Of a DNA stretch of 64,000 nucleotides, positions 1 through 9,431 are shown one piece after another. Source of the DNA: Zygnema cylindricum (Eukaryota > Streptophyta > Zygnematophyceae > Zygnematales > Zygnemataceae); the NCBI GenBank assembly GCA_037447655.1, contig JBBHKE010002287.1, positions 1 to 64,000 of the forward strand, read 5' to 3'. The notes under the pieces are model-generated. The model saw only the letters and a list, made by a program, of their open reading frames with translations. It ran no database searches and was not told where the DNA came from. The first letter of the stretch is position 1, and each line of letters opens with the position of its first letter. Position numbers and translations under genes: made by a program.

Positions 1-1190
1 TGTACGCTAATTCCGTCCCGCTTTTTTTTTTATTATTCTCCATTAGTGTAGTTTATTCTATTTTTTTCTTTATTCTATTTAGGGTTATTTTCAATACGTT
101 GTCTTTTAAATAGAGGGGTGTGCGGTCAATGTCAGACCGTACATAAGTGTACCTTTAAATGTACCTTTTTAAGTTAAAAAGTACAATGAATTAGTTTTAG
201 TAACCGCGGACGCACGAGAATGTGCGTTCTAAAAAGGAAAAAAAACCAGGTCCTAAAAAATCCCGCTCGCACATATTCGTCCGACAGCCGCGTTTCGACC
301 GTGTGAATGTACAATTTGTGTACGATTTGTCAGATTTTTTACGGTGACCTATATTAGTGTAAGCATGTTTGCGACCGACATTTTTTTTTTCAAAGATCCA
401 AATAACCGTAACCAAACAATTAGAATGTATGATTTTTTCAAAAAATTTCAAATTCTTAAATAGCGTACACTACCGTAATTATTTTTGTATGCTAAAAAAA
501 TTTACACGCTAGTAACGATTGGAGGTGTAACATACAGTATCGTACTTTAAATTTTTGCGCGTGCGATCCTGTCACATCACGCCACGTTGTCGTGTTCTCA
601 ATATCCGTACACGACACAACGAATCGTAATTAGAGTAAATAACGCTAATTCGGTCGACCTAAATTTTGACTCTATCACGTTAACGAGAGTAAATGATTCA
701 ATTTTTTTCATTTATACTATATGGTCAAGTTTAATTAGCGAAAAAATCCTAATATAGGTTCGTTTTAAATAGTGTGGAGTACAGACAACGTCTGACTGTG
801 CAAAATTGTACTTTTATAAGTAAAAAGGTACAAATAATAATATAATAAAATCGCACTCACATGTGAAATTGCACTAAACAAAAAAAAAATCGCATCGAAA
901 AAAACGCGTTCGCATAGCTCAGTCCGTCGACAACATTCTCGCCTTTTGCATGCGCGCACGATATTCCGCACGCACGCATGATATTGTGCACTTGCGAGCG
1001 ATATTTCGCACGCACCATGTTATTGTGCACGCGCACGCGATATTCAACGCTCTCGCACAAAATCATACACGCACGCACAATTATGTTTGCGCGCTTGCAT
1101 GATTTCCGTTCCCACGTGCAAAGGCACATCGGTTCACTTATCTTTGACGTGTACGCGATTCGCGTATACGTCTATTTGTATATGTACTGA
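1..1190. repeat. AT-rich non-coding block with two diverged direct repeats
   Basis: No gene is recognisable here. Two stretches, about 95-320 and 755-960, resemble each other in order: a TTTTAAATAG start, a cluster of GTAC words (four between about 139 and 193 in the first copy), then a segment around CGTCCGACAG in the first and CAGTCCGTCGAC in the second. This looks like an old tandem duplication or two LTR-like pieces. From 960 to 1120 the sequence is rich in short GCACGC and ATTGTGCAC words. The GTAC clusters recall the copia LTRs further right, but I could not align this block to them. Confidence 0.4.
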
Positions 1191-1194
1191 TTGT

Positions 1195-2010
1195 GTGCGT
1201 ACTATTGTTTCGTTTCGTGCGCAGGTACACAATTTTGGAGTACATACGTGAAGTATCGTTTGGCGATGCAACGCGATATCCAAAATACCATCAACGTTTG
1301 GATGTACCATTTTATATTTAAGTCGCGAACCCATGTCGCTTCGCGCGAACATGTAGTTAGGGAGGGTTTTTACCCTCGGAGGATTGATTATGCGCAACGT
1401 ACGACAGACAATGTTGGCCGCCTATTGGCCAACATTCTAAGTTGTTCCATACATGTAAAGTAGACTAGACGTAGGCTAGTTTCGTTTAGGCCTAGCGTAG
1501 CTTCTACGTAGTCTATTTTCATACTTTGAATTTCTAACTTTTGGACAAGAATTTTCTCTTGGCGACGGAGCTGTTTTCTTGCTTTCTCCTAGCCAACGAT
1601 TGCCCACTATTTCTTTTTCTTCTTGTTAGCTAGCAATAGATGCTAGCTAGCGCACGGATTCTTCTCTCATTGCGTTCGGCCTTGTTTTTAATCCACAGAG
1701 TTCGGCCAAGTCCGGAAGGATTCCCTCCAAATTTTTCTTTTTGGCGATTGTTCGAGTGGAGGCTTATGGCGTGGCATCTTGTATTGGGCTGCGCCGTTCT
1801 CCAAATAGCTGGACGGTTTGTTTAGTGTATTTGTTTGTGTGGCATGTCGGTTATCTTGTAAAAGTCTTTTTTTTTACCGAATCCGAATTTATTGGTTTGG
1901 TTGGAAATTGTTTATTTTGCTTTGTTGCTTTCCTATGAGATAACTCTTGTAAAGAAAACGTTGAAGACCCAAGAGCCTAGTGGCTTACTTGCGGCTTAGT
2001 ATTCTTGTCC
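1195..2010. repeat. Dispersed repeat, copy 1 (matches 40540-41370)
   Basis: This stretch aligns by eye with 40540-41370 in the same orientation. Shared landmarks in order are a TTTTACCCTCGGA word, TTGGCCGCCTATTGG, CTAGCGTAGCTTCTAC against CATAGCGTAGCTTCTAC, TGGACAAGAATTTTCTCTTGG, and an end with GAGCCTAGTGG followed by GGCTTAGTAT. Both copies lack coding capacity. It lies upstream of gypsy element P and could be that element's 5' LTR and leader, with the other copy a solo LTR. This is inference, because no second LTR of P is in the window. Confidence 0.5.
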
Positions 2011-2015
2011 AAAAG
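1538..2015. repeat. Perfect 15-bp inverted repeat around a 450-bp core
   Basis: CTTTTGGACAAGAAT at 1538-1552 is the exact reverse complement of ATTCTTGTCCAAAAG at 2001-2015. Pairing stops at the next base on both sides. The second copy of the surrounding repeat has the left arm (near 40880) but not a matching right arm. Confidence 0.5.
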
Positions 2016-3267
2016 ATAAAAAAAATATATATATATATATCTAAATATATATATTAAATATACAAATTTTATTTAAAAAAAAAATACATTTTGTTTTTGC
2101 TTTCCACTATTTCATTTTTTCAATCTTTGTCTCTTACTCCGCTGCCACTATATTTCTTGGCTTCAGTGTTAAATCTAAATTTTGCATCAAATTTAGGGTT
2201 AATCTGTAGAAATTGGGTTAATCTGCAGAATTAGGGTTTTGGCTGCAGATTTAGGGCTTATTCCTAATTATTCTAATCTTTAGGTCGGTACCCTTCTATT
2301 CTTTGGCTGAATATTTGGAGTTTTGGCCGTCTAAAATTAGGGTTTGGCAGTGGAATTAGGATTATTCAAGTGGAATTAGGGTTTCATGTTGGCTCTAGAT
2401 TACTGTTGTCACAAGTTTGGTTGTATATCTAGAGTTTGAGCGGCCTCCGACTTTATTCTAACAAAATTTTCCAATCTATCGCATTAGAGTTTCTTATTTG
2501 TTATTTGTCTTCCACCAAACATTTTTTTTTTCCTTCCATTGATCCCCTAACATTCCACGGCACGGCAAAGATGGTTTTTTTGGAGACGGTGTTTGGAGCG
2601 AAATTCGTGGAGCGAAATTTCATTCCACGGAGCTCTGCAAAACCCGACTTGCTTCGAACAAGTTCGGTTCACCCTTGATAGTCGATGCCTTGCGGGTGCA
2701 AGAGCGTTCCTATTTAGTGTGGACACTCGTGTAGGGGATCGGTGTGGAGTGGTTCCATCGTGAACCTTTCTTATTGAGCATTTGCATTTTCCTGCTTTCC
2801 CTAAATGCTTTCTCGCCCTAAGTGGCCTTCGATTTGGGTGTGACTATCTGGAGTGGGATTTCTTGCTAGATATTGCAGTGGGTGGCACTGTGTAGACCTT
2901 TTCCTGACTGTGTTGTTGTAGATCTGCACTTAAGGGTGCCGGGATAGCAATTTTCTTATTTTTATACTTCTGGCCCTTTGGCCTTCCGAACTGTTTGCAG
3001 GGTAGAGGTTTTGGTAAACCGACTTCTTGCTAGATATGACCATCGGGTTTTCATAGTGATTGAGTGTGTTGACTGGACGAGTGGATTGGTTTGACAAGTG
3101 TTGCATCTCGGTTAGGTCGTGCGAAACATTTTATTATTGCAGACAGGGTTTCTCCCCTAGTTCATGCCCCTGGATTGGGATAACCTTCCATATCAGTATG
3201 GGTCCACCCGAGGTGGTACATCTTATCGTCCTCAGCAGTTAGATCCTTCGGATTTTTTCCCGAATCG
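2016..3267 (+). other. Non-coding stretch upstream of gypsy P
   Basis: A short (TA)n run lies at about 2028-2041. Between 2180 and 2390 the word TTAGGG and variants (GGGTTAATCTGCAGAATTAGGG-like phrases) recur irregularly; the spacing is too loose for a telomere array. From 2640 the base composition becomes more even. I see no recognisable coding domain before the gag frame at 3268. It is probably element P leader or untranslated gag 5' region. Confidence 0.35.
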
Positions 3268-4330
3268 TTGACCACACCCGATCCGATTGCGGATCGCAAA
3301 TTGCCGTCAGTGCGATCTGGTCTGATATCTACGTCATCATTGTCCTCGGTTTCATCTAGGTCATACCTAGAGGGGACCGAAGAAGACTTTTCGGAGGAAA
3401 CCTTTCCAACTCCTCACACTCGTAATTTCCCTGCCATCCCAGCTTTAGCACAACCGGCGCATCCTCTTCTTTGCGAAATGGCTTCCTCTTTGGAAGGATC
3501 CATGGGTAAGATGCAATCATGCTTTTCCGGATTAAAAGACACCATGTCCTTATCGCATTTCCGGATGTTATACGACACGAAAATGAGAGATATAGCATTT
3601 AGATATCATGGTAGGTTTGACCTCCGTGTCGCCTTTTCCCTTCTCGGTCGATACCTCCGTGGTATGGCCCTCACTTTCTATATTCGGCAGTACGAGGATG
3701 TTGTTGCGATGATAGAGTACATGGCTTCTTTTGCGGGGTTACCTTAAAGTCCTCGGCCAAGTGGATATCCCATATCAGGCTGCAGGACAACGGTATTAGA
3801 TGTTAATGGGGACGAGTTGTATCCAGCTATCTCCGAGGTTCCTCGTCAGTATGCGGTGGCTGCCCGAGCGGCGGTCCCAGCTAGAGCAGGGGGAACCATT
3901 CCTTTACGTAACCCTCTCTCTGTCATGTTTGACATCCTCCAAGAGGAGTACCGGATGCAAAATCCGGATCAAATTAAAGAGTTGATGAACTTCGAGCGTA
4001 GGCCAGGTGAAACTGCCCCAGATTTGCGAGCTTGGATCGAAATTATGCGAGAGGCATTACCAGACCTCAAGTCCGATGCGGAGGCTGTCCAGAAATTTGT
4101 GGGACAGTTTCCAGGTCCATCAAAGATGTTTATCCAAAACCACCTCACCCAGATGTTTGGACTAAAATTCACCTTTGAGCAAGCCGCTCAATACGCGGTA
4201 GAGTATGAGATGCAGACATCGTGGTGGGACGCCATCAGCGTTCCAAAACTCCTCACAGAGAACCGATTAATCCATCTCCTCCTCCACCTAAAAACCCATG
4301 GCCTCCTAATAGGCTCTAAAAGACGTCAGC
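3268..4330 (+). pseudogene. Gypsy P gag (capsid part), frameshifted
   Basis: Two overlapping open stretches, 3268-3747 and 3817-4434, encode a gag-like protein. The first is Ser/Thr-rich at its N-terminus and then has helical sequence typical of capsid (YHGRFDLRVAFSLLGRYLRG). The second contains IPLRNPLSVMFDILQEEYRM, which matches the gag of element N on the other strand (TPCTTFFNILRLLYTERN, near 17500). A frameshift near 3747-3817 separates the two. The protein would assemble the retroelement particle. No host function is implied. Confidence 0.7.
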
Positions 4331-4331
4331 C

Positions 4332-4946
4332 ATGGGAACTCTACCTGTTAGTTCCGGAAACCGAATGTGTTTCGGATGTGGAAAAACCGGGCACGATGCC
4401 CGCATGTGTCTTGACATTATTGCCCGCACGATGACCACAGAGTCAATCCTCGGAATCACAAAAGACCCGCTCATCTTTTGGTTTCAGTTAGGAATCGAAA
4501 ATGAGTCCGTTGAAATTGCTGTCAGAGCATTGGTCATTGAATGTGACGACTATGAGTGTTTAGTGGGTCAAGACGTTATATTTCGAATTGGCGGTGGCGT
4601 GGACATGCACGACCAAACATTCTCTTACCGACCGACACACTTTTTGGAGCGCAAAATCTGCCTCCCTCTCATTTCAGCCCGCCGACCTATACCCACTATG
4701 GCTCACTCGGCTACGGCTCTTCCTGCATTTTTGGGGAACTCCGTTGGGGAGGAAATTTTCCACTCTGTTTCGGCCAAGAAAATCATACTAGATAGTTCCC
4801 CCTTACCCGAGCTTTTTGCGGAACTAGGTTTTCTAATCAATTCACACACATTTGACAATATTTATAAGTCCTCGTTATCTATTCCATTGACACGTATCCC
4901 TCTTATAGCTACAATTGCAACTAATCCTTCGGGTTTCCTTCCGTAA
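4332..4946 (+). pseudogene. Gypsy P nucleocapsid zinc knuckle and protease tail
   Basis: The frame starts with a complete CCHC knuckle, CFGCGKTGHDARMC (CX2CX4HX4C), the RNA-binding motif of retroviral-type nucleocapsid. About 50 residues later comes ALVIECDDYECLVGQDVIF, which matches the C-terminal strand of retropepsins (the usual LLGxDxL). The catalytic DTG/DSG stretch expected between them is not visible, so the protease core is probably deleted or lost by frameshift. The next domain, the methyltransferase, begins within 10 bases of the stop in another frame. Confidence 0.65.
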
Positions 4947-4949
4947 GTT

Positions 4950-5930
4950 GGAATCCTGTACAGCTAAGTCCTCATACGGACGGGGTCGTTATTTTAGATC
5001 TATTCGCTAGGATTGGAACTTCACTATTGTCATGTTCGCGGAATGGTCTCCTCATCCGTCACTACTATGCATTAGAAATTGATGCGTTAGCTAGAAAAGC
5101 ACAATTACACCATTGTAATCTCTTGCATTCACAATTTTCACAGTTGTTTTCGACGTCAGCCTTTTTACACATGCACACTGCTCTACCACAACACAATTCC
5201 ATCTTTAGTAATCATCATCTACGGGGTGTCGAACCGATAGACCTTGTTTTCGGAAGGTGGGAGTGTCAAGGCATTTCTCGGGACGGCAAAGGTCTTGGTT
5301 TGGCGGATCCCCGTACCAAATTGTTTTTTGAGCTTTAGAGGGTCATTCATTTTCTTCATACCATGGCCAAGCATGTCAGATACATTTTAGAGAAAGTCCT
5401 CGCTTATAATGATCCTCGGCCTACAGTTGTGGCTGACTATAAGCGCATAGAACACTTTATCGGACCTCGCTAATTATTGATGCTGCTCGGCATGGGTCCT
5501 TGGCACATCGGGTTTGCTCTAAATAAACAAAACTATTAAATGTTGGTCGTCTTCGTGAGGCTAATTTGTTTTTAAAACATCCCACTACAGACATTACGAT
5601 CGCTTTGCTTCCCTTTCACCAAGTCGAATCATGTTTCCAAACTGACTACTCTCCGAATTACAACATTAATGTACCTGGCCAACCCCTCAAGGTCCTTTCT
5701 ACTTTAGTGTCTTACCCTAATTCCCATTCATACTCTTGTAGCGGTCCAGGCATGCTCTGGATTAATGTCATTGGAGAGTTAGAGGAGCCTACGGCCACAG
5801 AACAGAAGCATCTCATGCATTTAATTCGAGGCACTACTGCGGCCCCCGGCCTTACAGATAAACAACATTCCACTTTGTTGGGTAGGGTCATCAATCCTCA
5901 GTCTTTATCATTTCTCATAGGTCTCAGCCT
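4950..5930 (+). pseudogene. Retrotransposon-encoded cytosine-5 DNA methyltransferase domain (P copy)
   Basis: The conserved C5-MTase motifs appear in canonical order. Motif I (S-adenosylmethionine binding): ILDLFARIGTSLL at about 4991-5029. Motif II acid: ALEIDALARKA. Motif IV: DLVFGRWECQGISRDGKGLG, with the catalytic Cys codon at 5264-5266. Motif VI: YILEKV near 5381-5398 (canonical ENV, so Asn is lost). Motif VIII region: IIDAARHGSLAHR near 5475-5513. Motif IX-like: STLVSYPNSHSY. Motif X-like: TTAAPGLT followed by LLGRVIN near 5878. A stop at 5336-5338 and a frameshift near 5466 break it. The family transfers methyl groups to cytosine C5 in DNA. Position between protease and RT, in line with both, shows it is part of the pol polyprotein. 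Activity is unlikely in this copy. Confidence 0.87.
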
Positions 5931-6233
5931 TGCACCTGGTCGCTACGCACAAAATCAACCCGTGCAACCAGCTGGGGAGGGGAATGCGGCGGCTCCTTCA
6001 CGTCATGTTTCCTCTCGCACCTCTCCTAGTCTTAAAAGAAATCCGTTTCAGTTTTTTCTTTTCCCTTCTCTCACACCTACGGTTAAGGACATCTCTATCT
6101 ATGATTTCCTCAACCCGAGTCATATATCTTGGGAAATCTCGGCCCATAGAGTCGTTCAATCCACAATTTCATCGTTTTTCGGTCGGCACCGCACTGGATA
6201 GCTGCACTTCGGACGCGTAGCTGGCACCACTAG

Positions 6234-7540
6234 GTGAACTGCCTACAGCAGACCCCGATAAAATACGAGTTAGGCCACTCACTCATCGTCGGCGAGAAAA
6301 TTGCATTTGCTCAAGCCATGGAAGCTTTCACTATCAAGAGTTTTGAGACGCCCAAGTGGAAGTTCGTTTCCAGTCTCACAAAGGCGGAACATGCACTATT
6401 AAATGACATGGTAACCCTCTATATAGATGCGTTTGCTTTCTCCATGAATGACCTTCAACGTCATTCTACTTACAAAATGTCAATCGACCTTGAAGATGAT
6501 CGACCTATCTTTAAGCCGAAACACCGTCTCTCCGAATTGGAATGGGAGATGGTGGACAAAAGATACGCAGAATTGGAAAAAACCGGTCTAATCTATCGGT
6601 CGGATTCCACCTTTGCCGCCCCCACAGTCATGCCTAAGAATAAAGATTCCGACGGAAATTTTACCGAGCGAAGAATGTTTTGGGACTACCGAGAGCTCAA
6701 TGCACATACTGTTCAAGATCGCCACCCTATGCCTCTAGCGGAGGAAATATTTGACTATGTAGGTGGTGCGAAGTTCTTTACCATTCTTGACTTACGTCAA
6801 GGGTTTAACCAGATTGAAATCGAGGAAAGAGACAGGCATAAAACTGCATTTTGGGGTAGTCATGGACGGTGGGAATGGGCAGTCATGCCTTTCGGTCTTA
6901 AGAACGCACCCGGCGTGTTTCAAAAGTCATGGATTTGGTGCTGGGTGGATGTAAATTTGCTTGGTGCTACATCGATGACTTGATAATCACTTCTGCCATG
7001 GTTGAGGAGCACGCCCACCATATTGAGTGGGTCCTCACCGAGTTAAAGAAAGTTAGGCTGAAGTGTCACCTAGCCAAGTGTACTTTCGGTGCGGAGGAAG
7101 TGCCCTATCTCGACCATTTTATTTCGGCTGGGTCATCACTCCCTTGGAAGCTAAGGTAGAGGCGATCACCAAACTGTCGACTCCCACCGATCTCACTAGT
7201 CTGAGGGCTTTCCTCAGACTAGCCAATTATTACCGTCGTTTTGTACTAAATTTTATATGATTAGTTCTCCCCTCAATGACCTTCTCAAAAAAGAAGTGTA
7301 TTTTGTTTGGGGACCCGCCCAAATAGAAGCTTTTCAAAAACTGAAAGCCACCCTTTCCAGCGCTCCCATTCTTCGACCTCCTAACCGCAAGCTTCCCTTT
7401 TGCCTACAAACCGATTTCGAGAAGCCACGCATTGCGGCTATTTTAACGCAAAGAGTTAAATGGAGAGTAATACGTAGTGGAATACGCCAACCCTTGTGAT
7501 TTACCGTTCCCACCCACTGAAAGAACTCTTGGGTGTAGAA
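6234..7540 (+). pseudogene. Gypsy P reverse transcriptase and start of RNase H
   Basis: The RT domain is clear: a KPKHRLSELEWEMVDKRYAE entry, a LIYRSDSTFAAPTVMPKNK strand, RRMFWDYRELN, FTILDLRQGFNQIEIEE, VMPFGLKNAPGVFQ, and the catalytic YIDDLII (about 6970). A frameshift near 6940 separates the palm halves. Connection sequence AFLRLANYYRRFV (about 7208) is typical of gypsy RT. RNase H begins with the CLQTDF strand and a VEYA...PPTER segment near 7470-7525, then ends at the junction with element N. Several frame changes (6983, 7159, 7260, 7499) show decay. Confidence 0.85.
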
Positions 7541-7639
7541 TTTTTCTCCTCTCTCTCCCCCCCTCAAGCTGCAAAGTTGCTTGCATGGACAAAAATTTAG
7601 GAGCTTGAAGGTAACTTCTGCGTGAATCTGGAGAATGGA

Positions 7640-8559
7640 GACTGGCATAGGCAAGAGCGTGTTTTGTAACCCATGTACTGGCGTTCAAATCCATGCTCTG
7701 ACCTATTAAGTTGCACCATTGTGGGTTTGAAATACCTGGTGCGGCCGTGGTTCCCGGATGGAATACCATGACGTTTTCTCGTTCCGAAATGTTTGGTGCC
7801 GTCCAAATTCCGGCCTTGCTGTCAAAAATTATCCCAACCGCTCCTTTCCGGTAGGCGTGACTGTGGGGAAAAGAGACCAACGTGGGTACGGCGCGGCGTG
7901 AATATCCTGGTGTATTGCATCGGAAGAAAGGAGTATGATCCGGTTTTGTTACAAGTGTTGCCATTCTCCCTTCCCCAAGTATCTGCTGTACTTAAATCTG
8001 ATGGTCAGGGGTCTGCTTTTCCAACAGTTGCCAGAGAACCTGAAGCGGGATCATATTGGTCCAATATGCCCGGAGTCTGTGTGCTTGGGATCCCATCTGA
8101 GCAGTGTCAAAAACCAAGGGAGCTCCTAAAATTTGGGTTACCTGTTTCCAGCTCTTTGCAACTTGCTTCCGTTTATCATCTCCGGGTGGACATTTTCCAG
8201 GATGTACCCCACTGGTGTGTCGTGGAGCTACTGGATCCACGATATTAATGTAATCATCTGATAGAATGTGCCACTCCTGCGGTCCTGATGCCCTTTTCGT
8301 TGTCTTGCTATGGAGTATCCCTAACAAAGCCAACCAGCCACCACAAGATCTACTTTGCCCAGACTAGCTAAATGAGGGGGCATAATGTTATCCACATTCT
8401 GGGGAAGACTCCGGTGAGCTTTGGAAATTGAAGTCACTGGAAGCTGTTGAGGATATAAACGGTACAGTTGATGAAGGCGGTGTTCGGTGACAGCTCGTGC
8501 CTCTGGTGAAATTTCCATCGATGTATATGACTCCACCCGATATCCTGATTTAAAAAGTG
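7640..8559 (-). pseudogene. C5 DNA methyltransferase, motifs II-X (N copy, distal part)
   Basis: On the minus strand the frame runs GYRVESY..EISPEARAV (motif II), then VDLVVAGWLC (motif IV, Cys codon complement of 8324-8326) followed by a TAG stop where Gln is expected, and YILENV with an intact motif VI ENV (complement of 8189-8197). Next come FDTAQMGSQAHRLRAYWTN (motif VIII region, about 8060-8120), PTLVSFPHSHAY (about 7850-7890), HPGTTAAPGIS and LIGQSMDLN (motif X, about 7675-7710). It aligns collinearly with the P copy through all motifs. Three or more frame breaks make it inactive. Motif I lies on the other side of copia C1 at 14770-14815. Confidence 0.87.
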
Positions 8560-8713
8560 CTTCTTGTTGAAAAGAGGTAATTAATAGTTCACTTCCCTAT
8601 TTTAGTTTTGTTTTAAAAAAAGAGAAAGAGGATCAAAGGCGCGCCATGGCTGCCGCCATATTTAGAAAGTGGCAGATTTTGAAGTAAAGGGTATTTTACT
8701 AAAATGATGTTTA

Positions 8714-8782
8714 GGTCTAGATTTGAACCTGCACACTCTAGATTCTCTATAGCCTAACGCCTTAACCATTAAGGCGCTACGA
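8714..8782 (-). promoter_or_regulatory. tRNA-like A-box/B-box module, antisense in the C1 5' LTR
   Basis: On the minus strand TAGCGCCTTAATGGTTAAGGC (complement of 8759-8779) resembles a tRNA D-arm and A box, and GGTTCAAATC (complement of 8720-8729) matches the B box. The spacing of about 30 bases is tRNA-like. The 3' LTR has the same at about 14033-14102. Equivalent modules occur in the other copia LTRs, always opposite to the element's direction. Confidence 0.55.
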
Positions 8783-9069
8783 AACGATACATTTGATAGG
8801 TTTCATAAACATATAAATATTAACGCAACAGCTAATTAACAGCAGACTAACAAAAAAGAGCAATTCCTGCATGTACGCGAATCTGAACCGTGTAAAATAT
8901 GTTTTAATCGAACGGTCGGCATTATAGCCGCCAAGCGAAGTGAGCTTTTGGCGGCATACGGAAATAGCGTCACGCGGTGCCACGTGGCTACACATTTTTT
9001 GATATCGGAGAAGATGGGAGGAGGAACCATGGCTTTCGATTTGACAAGTGTCACCTTGTAGACCTTGTC

Positions 9070-9107
9070 GTACAATGGTTGTACAATAAGTACATCGCCC
9101 ATTGTAC
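9070..9107. promoter_or_regulatory. GTAC cluster in C1 5' LTR
   Basis: Four GTAC words at 9070, 9081, 9090 and 9104, against an expectation of about 0.15 by chance. CGTACAA agrees with the core bound by plant SBP-domain factors (GTAC). The cluster lies about 115 bp upstream of the TATA box, as a U3 enhancer would. Confidence 0.5.
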
Positions 9108-9221
9108 TTTCTTATACTATATAGTGTTCCTATTGGACTAGGGTTTAGTAGTAGGTAGTCGTGAGTAGGCAGACGAAGACTTTGTAATATTTAGGTACCT
9201 CTCTCTAAGAGAGCTTGTAAC

Positions 9222-9241
9222 TATAAAGGTCATCTTTGACC
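9222..9241 (+). promoter_or_regulatory. TATA box and adjoining palindrome, C1 5' LTR
   Basis: TATAAAGG leads directly into GGTCATCTTTGACC, a palindrome of GGTCA and TGACC arms. The same pair is present in the 3' LTR and, with changed bases, in the other copia LTRs. It is the probable core promoter of the element. Confidence 0.6.
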
Positions 9242-9431
9242 AGCAATAACTTACTGCTCAGGGGAGCAAATTCAGTGTTTTTTTTTGCGTTTGACTCAAA
9301 GGAGTCTTGTCCTCACAAGGGTGAGGGTGGTTAGAACATCTGTGTGCCTGGGTGGCACTTATTCAGTGGGAAAGTGGAAGGGGCAAATATTATCCTAAAG
9401 ACTTTACATAGGTTGCTCATTCTTTGGGTCA

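Larger units (their letters stand above)
3268..7600 (+). mobile_element. Ty3/gypsy retrotransposon P, degenerate, with a DNA methyltransferase domain
   Basis: Domains follow in order: gag, CCHC zinc knuckle (about 4368), protease tail, C5-MTase (4950-5930), reverse transcriptase with YIDD, and the start of RNase H, broken by several frameshifts and stops. No integrase is present: the element stops in RNase H where it meets the oppositely oriented element N (junction between about 7540 and 7640). No LTR pair can be assigned. The gag and MTase parts are homologous to those of N, so both belong to one lineage. The placement of a methyltransferase between protease and RT is the unusual trait. Confidence 0.8.

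Noticed and set aside
2180-2390. Interstitial telomere repeat (TTTAGGG)n
   Set aside because: TTAGGG words are spaced irregularly with unrelated bases between. There is no array.
5027-5338. A stand-alone host DNA methyltransferase gene
   Set aside because: It is flanked in order by zinc knuckle/protease and RT on the same strand, and a second copy has the same neighbours. It is part of a retroelement polyprotein.
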